Source of the DNA: Blautia wexlerae DSM 19850
GTDB taxonomy: Bacteria; Bacillota; Clostridia; Lachnospirales; Lachnospiraceae
Length of the DNA: 64,000 bases
NCBI RefSeq assembly: GCF_025148125.1
Contig: NZ_CP102267.1
Span: 1,052,001-1,116,000 of the forward strand
Direction: 5' to 3'
Shown: positions 8,578 through 17,619 of the stretch, piece by piece
How the letters are laid out: every line of letters starts with the position of its first letter
How positions within the stretch are numbered: the stretch's first letter is position 1
The notes under the pieces: model-generated
Seen by the model: only the letters and a program-made list of their open reading frames with translations
Databases searched by the model: none
Told to the model about the DNA's origin: nothing
Translations under genes and position numbers: made by a program

Positions 8578-9717
8578 ATGGGAAACGAATTTAAAGATTT
8601 TGAAATGGAAACACCATCATTAACACTGGAGCCGGATCTTGGAGAGTTTGAAAAGAAAGAAGAAGTGCTCCCCAAAAAGCAGACACAGAAGGAAGAAGTG
8701 CCTGTACTGACACCGGAAGAACAGAAAATGGTAAATGATTTTGCTGCAAAGATTGATATTGAGAATACTAATCAGATTCTTCAGTATGGTGCAGGAACTC
8801 AGAAAAAAATGGCGGACTTTTCTGATACAGCTCTTGAGAATGTAAAGACACAGGATCTCGGTGAGATTGGAGAACTGATCAGTAATGTTGTGGGAGAACT
8901 GAAAGATTTTGATGTACAGGAGGAGGGAAAATTCTTTGGATTTTTCAGAAAGCAGACTTCTAAGATTGAAAATCTGAAAAACAAATATGACAAAGCACAA
9001 GTCAATGTGGAGAAGATCACAGATTCTCTTCAGCAACATCAGGTGCGCCTTATGAAAGATTCTGCTATGCTGGACAAGATGTATGAACAGAACCTGAATT
9101 ATTTTAAAGAACTTACCATGTATATCCTTGCCGGAAAAAAGAAACTGGAAGAAACCAGAAACGGAAAGCTTGCAGAAATGAAAAATAAGGCAGCTCTGAG
9201 CGGGCTTCCCGAAGACGCGCAGGCAGCCAGAGACCTGGATGAGAAATGCAGCAGATTTGAAAAGAAACTGCATGATCTGGAACTTACCCGTACGATTGCC
9301 ATGCAGACAGCGCCTCAGATCCGGCTGATCCAGAATAATGATACGGTAATGGTTGAGAAAATACAGACAACGATCGTAAACACAATTCCATTATGGAAAA
9401 GTCAGATGGTGCTTGCTCTGGGAATTGCTCACTCTGCAGAAGCGGCACAGGCACAGAGACAGGTAACAGATATTACCAATGAACTTCTCAGAAAGAATGC
9501 AGAGACACTTCATATGGCAACGGTTGAGACAGCGAAAGAATCAGAGCGTGGAATAGTTGACCTTGAAACACTCCAGAAGACAAATGCAGATTTGATCCAG
9601 ACTCTGGATGATGTGATGCGGATCCAGATGGAAGGCCGTCAGAAGAGACAGGCAGCAGAGATGGAAATGCATCGCATGGAAGAAGAACTGAAGAGAAAAC
9701 TTCTGGAAATCAGATAA
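8578..9717 (+). CDS. TelA-like toxic anion resistance family protein
   Basis: A 379-residue, almost entirely helical cytoplasmic protein without membrane segments. Features matching the TelA/KlaA family are the conserved middle (LMKDSAMLDKMYEQNLNYFK), the block TAPQIRLIQNNDTVMVEKIQ, and NTIPLWKSQMVLALGIAHS. Family members were named for tellurite resistance, but this role is not general and the true function is unsettled. It is cotranscribed with the XpaC-like gene. ATG 8578 is preceded by AAGGAG and GAGGA, either of which could serve as ribosome site. ispG follows after only 51 bases, so readthrough into isoprenoid and replication genes is likely. Confidence 0.85.
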   Translation: MGNEFKDFEMETPSLTLEPDLGEFEKKEEVLPKKQTQKEEVPVLTPEEQKMVNDFAAKIDIENTNQILQYGAGTQKKMADFSDTALENVKTQDLGEIGELISNVVGELKDFDVQEEGKFFGFFRKQTSKIENLKNKYDKAQVNVEKITDSLQQHQVRLMKDSAMLDKMYEQNLNYFKELTMYILAGKKKLEETRNGKLAEMKNKAALSGLPEDAQAARDLDEKCSRFEKKLHDLELTRTIAMQTAPQIRLIQNNDTVMVEKIQTTIVNTIPLWKSQMVLALGIAHSAEAAQAQRQVTDITNELLRKNAETLHMATVETAKESERGIVDLETLQKTNADLIQTLDDVMRIQMEGRQKRQAAEMEMHRMEEELKRKLLEIR

Positions 9718-9768
9718 CTGTTCAGCAGTAATTTATGGAATTGCTATAAATGAGAGAAGAGGAAAATT

Positions 9769-10821
9769 ATGTACAGAGATCATACAAAAGTGATTCAGAT
9801 CGGAGACAGAAAGATTGGCGGCGGCAACCCGATTTTAATCCAGTCCATGACAAATACAAAAACTGAAGATGTAGAACAGACAGTAGCTCAGATCCTGGCA
9901 CTGGAGCAGGCTGGCTGTGATATTATCCGTTGTGCAGTACCGACTATGGAAGCTGCAAAAGCACTGAAGGAAATCAAAAAACAGATCCATATACCACTTG
10001 TGGCAGATATCCATTTTGATTATCGTCTTGCTATTGCAGCCATGGAAAACGGTGCAGATAAGATCCGGATCAATCCCGGAAATATCGGCAGTACAGAGCG
10101 AATCAAAGCAGTGGTTGATGTGGCAAAGGAGCGAGGAATACCCATTCGTGTTGGTGTAAACAGTGGTTCTCTTGAGAAAGAACTTGTGGAGAAATATCAT
10201 GGAGTCACTGCAGAGGGACTGGTGGAGAGTGCGCTGGATAAAGTTCATATCATCGAAGACCTGGGATATGACAATCTGGTGATCAGCATCAAATCTTCGG
10301 ATGTCCTTATGTGTGCAAAGGCTCATGAACTGATCGCGGAGAAGACGAATTATCCACTTCATGTAGGAATCACAGAAGCCGGAACTCTTTATTCCGGAAA
10401 CATTAAATCTGCTATCGGACTGGGGATCATCCTGAATCAGGGAATCGGTGATACCATTCGTGTCTCTCTTACAGGAGCACCTTTAGAAGAGATTAAATCC
10501 GCAAAACGTATCCTGAAAACTCTGGGGCTTCGCAAAGGTGGCATAGAAGTTGTGTCATGTCCAACCTGTGGACGCACACAGATCGATCTGATCGGTCTTG
10601 CAAATAAGGTAGAAACCATGGTGCAGGATATCCCGCTTGATATTAAAGTAGCAGTTATGGGCTGTGTGGTAAACGGACCCGGAGAAGCAAAAGAGGCAGA
10701 TATCGGAATTGCAGGCGGAGTTGGTGTGGGACTTCTGATCAAACATGGTGAGATCATAAAGAAAGTTCCGGAAGATCAGCTTTTGGATACGTTGCGGGAA
10801 GAACTTCTGAACTGGAAGTAA
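9769..10821 (+). CDS. ispG: 4-hydroxy-3-methylbut-2-en-1-yl diphosphate synthase
   Basis: Iron-sulfur enzyme of the non-mevalonate (MEP) isoprenoid pathway, 350 residues. The TIM-barrel start shows NPILIQSMTNTKTEDV. The 4Fe-4S ligands are visible as CPTCGR (Cys264, Cys267) and MGCVVNGPGEA (Cys299, Glu306). It lacks the extra central domain of plant and Chlamydia enzymes. The start ATG follows AGAGGAAAA. It is placed between telA and polC. In many clostridia dxr and rseP precede ispG, but they are absent here, so the local order is rearranged. Confidence 0.96.
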   Translation: MYRDHTKVIQIGDRKIGGGNPILIQSMTNTKTEDVEQTVAQILALEQAGCDIIRCAVPTMEAAKALKEIKKQIHIPLVADIHFDYRLAIAAMENGADKIRINPGNIGSTERIKAVVDVAKERGIPIRVGVNSGSLEKELVEKYHGVTAEGLVESALDKVHIIEDLGYDNLVISIKSSDVLMCAKAHELIAEKTNYPLHVGITEAGTLYSGNIKSAIGLGIILNQGIGDTIRVSLTGAPLEEIKSAKRILKTLGLRKGGIEVVSCPTCGRTQIDLIGLANKVETMVQDIPLDIKVAVMGCVVNGPGEAKEADIGIAGGVGVGLLIKHGEIIKKVPEDQLLDTLREELLNWK

Positions 10822-10867
10822 CATTTGGAACGAAGACTTCCTGTCAGATCAACGAGGAGATTTTATT

Positions 10868-13800
10868 TTGGAAAAAGACTTTTTTGACGTATTTCCCAGC
10901 TTAAAAGTGAAGAAAGAACTGGAAGAACTGCTGGACATGGTTTTTGTGACCAGAGTGTCCTGCAATCCTTCCAGAACTCATATATGGGTGTATATAAAAA
11001 GTGAACGCTGGATTCATAAGAAGCATATCTTTGAACTGGAAGAACAGATAGAGAGACAGATTTTTGCAGGACTGAATGTAACAGTTACAGTTATTGAGAA
11101 ATTCCGCCTTTCCGGTCAGTACAATCCTCAGAACTTTCTGGAAACTTACAGATCCAGCATGGAACTGGAACTGCGCAGCTACAATATGCTGGAATACAAT
11201 ATGTTCAGACAGGCGCAGATTTCTTTTCCCGGAGAAAATGATCTTCATATGATCCTTCCTGATTCTGTAATAGCCAGAGAAAAGAGCGGGATCCTGATCG
11301 AATATCTGCAGAAGGTTTTCTGCGAAAGATGCGGAATGGACTTAAAGGTGGAACTTGAGTTCAGGGAGACGCAGGAAAGTAAGTACCGTAAGAATGCAGC
11401 AGTGCAGATCGCTCAGGAAGTGGAAAATGTAATCCGTCATGCGAAATTAAACAGTAAGAATGAAGAGCCGGCTCAGTCTGAAGAAGCAGGAACAGCAGAG
11501 AAGAAAGCAGAGAAAAAGACTGATAAGGGACAGCAGGAAAGGAAGGACAAAAAAGCTGCATTTGCAGACCGCAAAGACAACAGGAAGGGAGATTTCCGGG
11601 GTGGATTCAGAAGGGACAGCAATCCGGATGTTATCTATGGAAGAGATTTCGAAGGAGAGCCTGTTGCACTTGAGACGATTACCGGTGAGATGGGTGAGGT
11701 GATCGTCCGCGGACAGGTTATGGAGGTTGAAGCCAGAGAAATCCGTAATGAAAAAACAATTCTTATCTTCCCGATCACAGACTTTACGGACAGTATTGTT
11801 GTGAAGATGTTTTTGCGCAATGAACAGGTGCCGGAAGTGACAGAACATGTAAAGAAGGGGGCTTTTCTGAAGTTTCGCGGTGTGACAACAGTAGACCGTT
11901 TTGACAGTGAATTGACTATTGCATCCATAGCCGGAATTAAGAAAATTGCCAATTTTACAACTGCCAGAGTAGATACCAGCCCACAGAAAAGAGTAGAGCT
12001 TCACTGTCATACAAAGATGAGCGATATGGATGGGGTTACGGATGCCAAATCTCTGGTGAAACGTGCTTATGAGTGGGGACATCCTGCCATTGCCATTACA
12101 GACCATGGGGTTGTACAGGCATTTCCGGAGGCAAATCACTGTTTCGATGCCTGGGGCGGATGTGTGCCGAAGGATTCTGATTTTAAGGTTCTTTATGGAA
12201 TGGAAGGCTATCTGGTAGATGATTTAAAAGGTATGGTGACCAATGGAAAAGGTCAGAAGCTGAACGGTAGATTTGTGGTCTTTGATATTGAGACAACAGG
12301 TTTTTCTTCGCTGACCTGTCAGATCATAGAGATTGGCGCCGTACTGGTAGAAAATGGTGAGATTACGGACCGTTTTTCCACATTTGTAAATCCAAAGGTA
12401 CCGATTCCTTTTCGCATTGAACAGCTGACCAGTATCAATGACAGTATGGTCATGGATGCCCCGACTATCGAAGAAGTGCTTCCGAAATTCCTTGAATTCA
12501 GCAAGGATGCGGTTATGGTTGCACACAATGCGGACTTTGATATGGGATTTATTATGAAAAACTGTGACAGACTGGGAATCGCACATGATTTTACTTATGT
12601 AGATACGGTCGGTATGGCCCGTTTCCTGCTTCCTGCATTGAACAGATTTAAGCTGGATACGGTAGCAAAAGCAGTTGGGGTTTCACTGGAAAATCATCAC
12701 CGGGCAGTAGATGATGCCGCATGTACTGCAGAGATTTTTGTGAAGTTTGTAAAGATGCTGGAAGAGCGTGATATCCGGGATGTGGATATGCTGAATGAGC
12801 AGGGAGCTGTTTCTGTAAATACTATCAGGAAACTGCCGACCTACCATGTGATCATTTTTGCCAGAAATGAGACAGGGCGCATTAATCTGTATAAATTAGT
12901 GAGTCAGTCGCACCTGAAGTATTATCACAGACGTCCACGTGTCCCCAAAAGTGTGCTGGAGCAGTACAGAGACGGACTTCTGGTGGGAAGTGCCTGTGAA
13001 GCAGGGGAACTGTATCAGGCAATTCTGAGAAATGCACCGGATACTGAGATAGCCAGACTGGTAAATTTCTATGATTATCTGGAGATCCAGCCTGTTGGAA
13101 ATAACAGATTTATGATAGCAGATGATAAGCATGATATGATCAGTTCCGAAGAAGACCTGAAGGAGATAAACAGGAAGATCGTTAAGCTTGGAGAGCAGTT
13201 TAAGAAACCGGTAGTTGCAACCTGTGATGTGCATTTCATGGATCCACAGGATGAGATTTACAGAAGGATCATTATGGCCGGAAACGGATTCTCAGATGCA
13301 GATGAGCAGGCACCGTTGTATTTACGTACCACAGAGGAAATGCTGGAAGAATTTGCCTATCTGGGAAGCGAGAAAGCAGAAGAAGTTGTCATTACAAATA
13401 CAAATAAGATCGCAGATATGATTGAGAAGATATCACCTATTCATCCGGACAAATTCCCGCCGGTCATTGAGAATTCCGACCAGGATCTGAAGAATATCTG
13501 TTTTACAAAAGCGCATGAAATGTATGGAGATCCATTGCCGGAGATTGTGGAAAGCAGGCTTGACAGGGAACTGAATTCAATCATTTCCAATGGGTATGCC
13601 GTAATGTATATCATTGCACAGAAGCTTGTATGGAAGTCAAATGAAGATGGTTATCTGGTAGGTTCGCGAGGTTCTGTAGGATCTTCTCTGGCAGCTACCA
13701 TGTCCGGTATCACAGAGGTAAATCCTCTGCCACCGCATTATCTCTGTCCTAATCCGGACTGCAAATACAGTGATTTTGATTCACCGGAAGTAAAGCAGTA

Positions 13801-15358
13801 TGCAGGTATGGCGGGGTGTGATATGCCGGATAAGATCTGTCCGAAATGTGGAACCAGGATGAAAAAAGAAGGGTTTGACATTCCTTTTGAGACATTCCTT
13901 GGATTCAAGGGAGATAAGGAACCGGATATTGACCTTAACTTTTCAGGAGAGTATCAGGCTAATGCACACAGATATACAGAGGTTATTTTCGGTAAGGGGC
14001 AGACATTCAAGGCAGGGACTATCGGTACGCTTGCGGAGAAAACTGCATTTGGTTATGTGAAGAATTATTTTGAAGAGCGTGGTGTGCATAAACGTTACTG
14101 TGAGATCAACCGCATCGTACAGGGATGTACAGGCGTGCGGCGTACAACAGGACAGCATCCGGGAGGCATTATCGTACTTCCTGTAGGTGAGGAGATTGAG
14201 AAATTTACTCCTGTCCAGCACCCTGCGAATGATGTGAACAGTGACATTATCACCACACATTTTGATTACCATTCTATTGACGGAAACCTGCTGAAGCTTG
14301 ATATACTTGGACACGATGATCCCACTATGATCCGAATGCTGGAGGATTTAACGGGAATCAGTGCAAGGGATGTTCCCCTGGATCAGAGGGATGTCATGTC
14401 ATTGTTTGCAAGTACAAAGGCTTTGAAAATTGAACCGGAAGATATTGGCGGATGTAAGCTCGGATGTCTGGGAATCCCGGAATTTGGTACAGATTTCGCC
14501 ATGCAGATGCTTATTGACACCAAGCCGAAATACTTCTCTGACCTGATCCGTATTGCAGGGCTTTCTCATGGTACGGATGTATGGCTGGGTAATGCCCAGG
14601 TGTTGATCCAGGAGGGTAAGGCAACCATTTCCACAGCTATCTGTACCCGAGACGATATTATGATCTACCTTATCGGAAAAGGAGTGGAAAGTGGCCTTGC
14701 ATTTACGATCATGGAGAGTGTCCGTAAGGGAAAAGGTCTTCGTGATGAGTGGATCGAGACCATGAAAGAGCATGGAGTTCCGGACTGGTATATCTGGTCC
14801 TGTAAGCTGATCAAGTATATGTTCCCTAAGGCCCACGCAGCAGCATACGTTATGATGGCATACAGAATTGCGTGGTATAAGGTGTTTCAGCCACTGGCAT
14901 ACTATGCGGCATATTTTAGTATCCGCGCCACAGCGTTCTCCTATGAGCTGATGTGTATGGGAAAGGAACGCCTGGAGTATTATATGGCAGAAATTCGCAA
15001 AAAAGGTGATTCAGCATCTAAAAAAGAACTGGATACCCTGAAGGATATGCGTATTGTACAGGAAATGTACGCACGTGGATTTGAATTTGTACCGATTGAT
15101 CTTTATACTGCCAAGGCACAGAGATTTCAGATCGTGGATGGGAAACTGATGCCGTCACTTGCAACTATTGACGGACTGGGAGATAAGGCGGCAGATGCAG
15201 TGGTTGATGCCGCAAAACAGGGAAAATTCTTGTCAAAAGACGACTTCCGCGACAGAACAAAGGTCAGCAAAACGGTTATTGATCTGATGGATGATCTGAA
15301 ATTATTCGGAGATATCCCGCAGTCGAACCAGATGTCATTATTTGACTTTACAGGATGA
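10868..15358 (+). CDS. polC: DNA polymerase III alpha subunit, Gram-positive PolC type
   Basis: Replicative polymerase of low-GC Gram-positives, 1496 residues, starting at TTG 10868 behind GAGGAGA. Domains in order: an N-terminal region (1-190) with a charged Lys/Glu linker; an OB fold (about 260-370); a PHP domain opening with RVELHCHTKMSDMDGV; an inserted DnaQ-like 3'-5' exonuclease (FVVFDIETTGFSS near 470, HNADFDMGF, HHRAVDDAACTAEIF); then the palm and fingers. These include a Cys4 zinc motif (CPNPDCKYSDF ... CPKCGTRM), the catalytic PDIDLNFSGEYQ, and HPGGIIVLP. It follows ispG after 46 bases and is complete. Confidence 0.98.
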   Translation: MEKDFFDVFPSLKVKKELEELLDMVFVTRVSCNPSRTHIWVYIKSERWIHKKHIFELEEQIERQIFAGLNVTVTVIEKFRLSGQYNPQNFLETYRSSMELELRSYNMLEYNMFRQAQISFPGENDLHMILPDSVIAREKSGILIEYLQKVFCERCGMDLKVELEFRETQESKYRKNAAVQIAQEVENVIRHAKLNSKNEEPAQSEEAGTAEKKAEKKTDKGQQERKDKKAAFADRKDNRKGDFRGGFRRDSNPDVIYGRDFEGEPVALETITGEMGEVIVRGQVMEVEAREIRNEKTILIFPITDFTDSIVVKMFLRNEQVPEVTEHVKKGAFLKFRGVTTVDRFDSELTIASIAGIKKIANFTTARVDTSPQKRVELHCHTKMSDMDGVTDAKSLVKRAYEWGHPAIAITDHGVVQAFPEANHCFDAWGGCVPKDSDFKVLYGMEGYLVDDLKGMVTNGKGQKLNGRFVVFDIETTGFSSLTCQIIEIGAVLVENGEITDRFSTFVNPKVPIPFRIEQLTSINDSMVMDAPTIEEVLPKFLEFSKDAVMVAHNADFDMGFIMKNCDRLGIAHDFTYVDTVGMARFLLPALNRFKLDTVAKAVGVSLENHHRAVDDAACTAEIFVKFVKMLEERDIRDVDMLNEQGAVSVNTIRKLPTYHVIIFARNETGRINLYKLVSQSHLKYYHRRPRVPKSVLEQYRDGLLVGSACEAGELYQAILRNAPDTEIARLVNFYDYLEIQPVGNNRFMIADDKHDMISSEEDLKEINRKIVKLGEQFKKPVVATCDVHFMDPQDEIYRRIIMAGNGFSDADEQAPLYLRTTEEMLEEFAYLGSEKAEEVVITNTNKIADMIEKISPIHPDKFPPVIENSDQDLKNICFTKAHEMYGDPLPEIVESRLDRELNSIISNGYAVMYIIAQKLVWKSNEDGYLVGSRGSVGSSLAATMSGITEVNPLPPHYLCPNPDCKYSDFDSPEVKQYAGMAGCDMPDKICPKCGTRMKKEGFDIPFETFLGFKGDKEPDIDLNFSGEYQANAHRYTEVIFGKGQTFKAGTIGTLAEKTAFGYVKNYFEERGVHKRYCEINRIVQGCTGVRRTTGQHPGGIIVLPVGEEIEKFTPVQHPANDVNSDIITTHFDYHSIDGNLLKLDILGHDDPTMIRMLEDLTGISARDVPLDQRDVMSLFASTKALKIEPEDIGGCKLGCLGIPEFGTDFAMQMLIDTKPKYFSDLIRIAGLSHGTDVWLGNAQVLIQEGKATISTAICTRDDIMIYLIGKGVESGLAFTIMESVRKGKGLRDEWIETMKEHGVPDWYIWSCKLIKYMFPKAHAAAYVMMAYRIAWYKVFQPLAYYAAYFSIRATAFSYELMCMGKERLEYYMAEIRKKGDSASKKELDTLKDMRIVQEMYARGFEFVPIDLYTAKAQRFQIVDGKLMPSLATIDGLGDKAADAVVDAAKQGKFLSKDDFRDRTKVSKTVIDLMDDLKLFGDIPQSNQMSLFDFTG

Positions 15359-15455
15359 GCATAAATTCTGTGACCGCAAAGTGTGTTGCAGGGCATGGTG
15401 CAGACAGCAACATAAAATGCCCTGACATCATAATATATGATAACAGGAGATGGAT

Positions 15456-17411
15456 ATGAAGAAAGACGAACTTAGATATTTACAGAGACTTGCAGAAATT
15501 TATCCTACAATCGGAAAGGCATCTACGGAGATTATCAATCTTCAGTCAATCCTGAATCTGCCGAAGGGAACGGAACACTTTATGTCAGACCTTCATGGGG
15601 AGTATCAGGCGTTTTCACATGTGCTCAGAAATGGTTCCGGTGCAGTGAGGAAGAAGATTGATGATGTGTTTGGACATACATTAAGTAACAATGATAAGCG
15701 TTCTCTGGCAACTCTGATCTATTATCCGAAAGAGAAGATGGATCTTGTTAAAGATACGGAAGAAGATATGGAAAACTGGTATAAGATCACTCTCTACCGT
15801 CTTATTGAAATTTGTAAGACAACAGCCTCCAAATATACCAGATCCAAAGTACGAAAAGCTCTTCCCACAGATTATGCCTATGTGATTGAAGAACTGATCA
15901 CAGAGAAAGCGGAAGTTCTCGATAAAGAGGCATATTATGATTCCATTGTAAATACGATCATTGAGATCGGCAGTGCGGAGAATTTTATCATTGCGCTTGC
16001 AGAACTGATCCAGCGTCTGGTCGTGGATCATTTACATATTCTGGGTGATATTTATGACAGAGGTCCTGCTCCACATTTCATTATGGATCGCCTGATGCAG
16101 TATCACTCCCTGGATATTCAGTGGGGAAACCATGATGTTGTCTGGATGGGTGCGGCAGCAGGACAGAAAGCCTGTATTGCAACAGTGGTAAGAAACAGCA
16201 TCCGTTACGGAAATCTGGATATTCTTGAGGATGGATACGGAATCAATATGCTGCCGCTGGCGACCTTTGTGATGGAGGCGTATAAGGATGATCCCTGCGA
16301 GATTTTTGCCATGAAAGGTGCTTCCAATTATAATGTTCTTGAGGAAGAACTGGGCAAAAAAATGCACAAGGCTATTGCTGTGATCCAGTTTAAATTAGAA
16401 GGTAAACTGGTGCGCAGACATAAAGAATTCCAGATGGAAGACAGAGCACTTCTTCATCGGATCAATCCGGAAAAAGGGACAATCACACTGCCTGACGGAA
16501 AGGAATATCCGCTTCGCGACAATAATTTTCCGACTATTGACTGGAAACATCCATACGAACTTACAGCCGGAGAGAAAGAAGTTATGGACAAACTGTCCTC
16601 TGCATTCAGAAACTGTGAAAAACTGCAAAACCACATCCGTCTCCTACTTGACAAAGGCGGGCTTTATACAGTATATAACGGAAATCTTCTGTTTCATGGA
16701 AGCATTCCTCTGAATGAAGACGGAACATTCCGGGAAGTACAGATTTATGGAAAAAGCTACAAGGGAAAAGAACTGTACGATGTACTGGAAACCTATGTGC
16801 GCAGAGCATTCTATTCTGTAGGAAAAGAAGAACAGAAGAAGGGCAGAGATATTATGTGGTATATCTGGGCTGCTCCGAATTCACCATTGTTTGGCAAGAG
16901 CAAGATGAGTACTTTTGAAAGATATTTCATAGAGGATCCTTCCACACATGAAGAGAAGAAGAATGCTTATTACCGCCTCTGGGAGAATGAAGAAGTGGTA
17001 GATAATATGCTTCGTGAATTTGGTCTGGATCCGGAAAAAGGGCATATCATCAATGGCCATGTTCCGGTACACCAGAGTGAAGGAGAAAGTCCTGTAAAAT
17101 GTGATGGAAAGGTTATCGTGATTGACGGTGGTTTTTCCAAGCCATATCAGAAAGTAACGGGAATTGCCGGATATACGCTGATCTATAATTCCTATGGACT
17201 GAATCTTACTGCTCATGAACCGTTTACGTCCAAAGCAGATGCTGTGGCAAGAGAGACTGATATTGTATCGAACCGCGTGGCAGTCAGCTACATGTCCAGA
17301 CGCCAGCTTGTGGGTGATACAGATACAGGTCATGCACTGAAAGAGAGAATACAGGAATTGATCCAGCTGCTGGATGCATACAGAACAGGTATCATCAAGG
17401 AAAAGAAATAA
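15456..17411 (+). CDS. fbp: Fructose-1,6-bisphosphatase class 3
   Basis: Gluconeogenic phosphatase of the Firmicutes-specific class 3, 651 residues. Metallophosphatase signatures are FMSDLHGEYQAFSHVL, HILGDIYDRGPAPH, WGNHDVVWMGAA and INGHVPVH, the expected order of Asp, His and Asn ligands. I prefer ATG 15456: AGGAG at 15445-15449 is 6 bases from it but directly touches the in-frame ATG at 15450. Between polC and this gene an inverted repeat (CAGGGCAT at 15389, ATGCCCTG at 15417) without a T-tract is the only notable feature. A good promoter lies just downstream for the next gene, so fbp is probably the end of the ispG-polC transcript. Confidence 0.95.
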   Translation: MKKDELRYLQRLAEIYPTIGKASTEIINLQSILNLPKGTEHFMSDLHGEYQAFSHVLRNGSGAVRKKIDDVFGHTLSNNDKRSLATLIYYPKEKMDLVKDTEEDMENWYKITLYRLIEICKTTASKYTRSKVRKALPTDYAYVIEELITEKAEVLDKEAYYDSIVNTIIEIGSAENFIIALAELIQRLVVDHLHILGDIYDRGPAPHFIMDRLMQYHSLDIQWGNHDVVWMGAAAGQKACIATVVRNSIRYGNLDILEDGYGINMLPLATFVMEAYKDDPCEIFAMKGASNYNVLEEELGKKMHKAIAVIQFKLEGKLVRRHKEFQMEDRALLHRINPEKGTITLPDGKEYPLRDNNFPTIDWKHPYELTAGEKEVMDKLSSAFRNCEKLQNHIRLLLDKGGLYTVYNGNLLFHGSIPLNEDGTFREVQIYGKSYKGKELYDVLETYVRRAFYSVGKEEQKKGRDIMWYIWAAPNSPLFGKSKMSTFERYFIEDPSTHEEKKNAYYRLWENEEVVDNMLREFGLDPEKGHIINGHVPVHQSEGESPVKCDGKVIVIDGGFSKPYQKVTGIAGYTLIYNSYGLNLTAHEPFTSKADAVARETDIVSNRVAVSYMSRRQLVGDTDTGHALKERIQELIQLLDAYRTGIIKEKK

Positions 17412-17422
17412 GATTAAAACTC

Positions 17423-17451
17423 TTTACTTCTAAATTTTCATTCTATATAAT
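17423..17451 (+). promoter_or_regulatory. Promoter of the PurF-like gene
   Basis: TTTACT (17423-17428), a 17-base spacer and TATAAT (17446-17451), leaving a leader of about 160 bases. No known riboswitch is recognised in that leader. Confidence 0.55.
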
Positions 17452-17619
17452 GGGAGTGTTGTGTGATATAACTGTTTTTACAGCAATTTGGCAGGATAAG
17501 AACTGTTATAGTGAAGGAAAACGTTATGAAACGGGCTATAGTAATCTTTTTAAATGGATTATCGAAGAGGATTATTATAAAAGTTGCCTGAAGATGATGA
17601 ACAAAAGGAGAATACGATA

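Noticed and set aside
15389..15424. CAGGGCAT/ATGCCCTG inverted repeat between polC and fbp as a terminator
   Set aside because: The loop is 20 bases and no T-tract follows; I could not support termination or a specific regulator.
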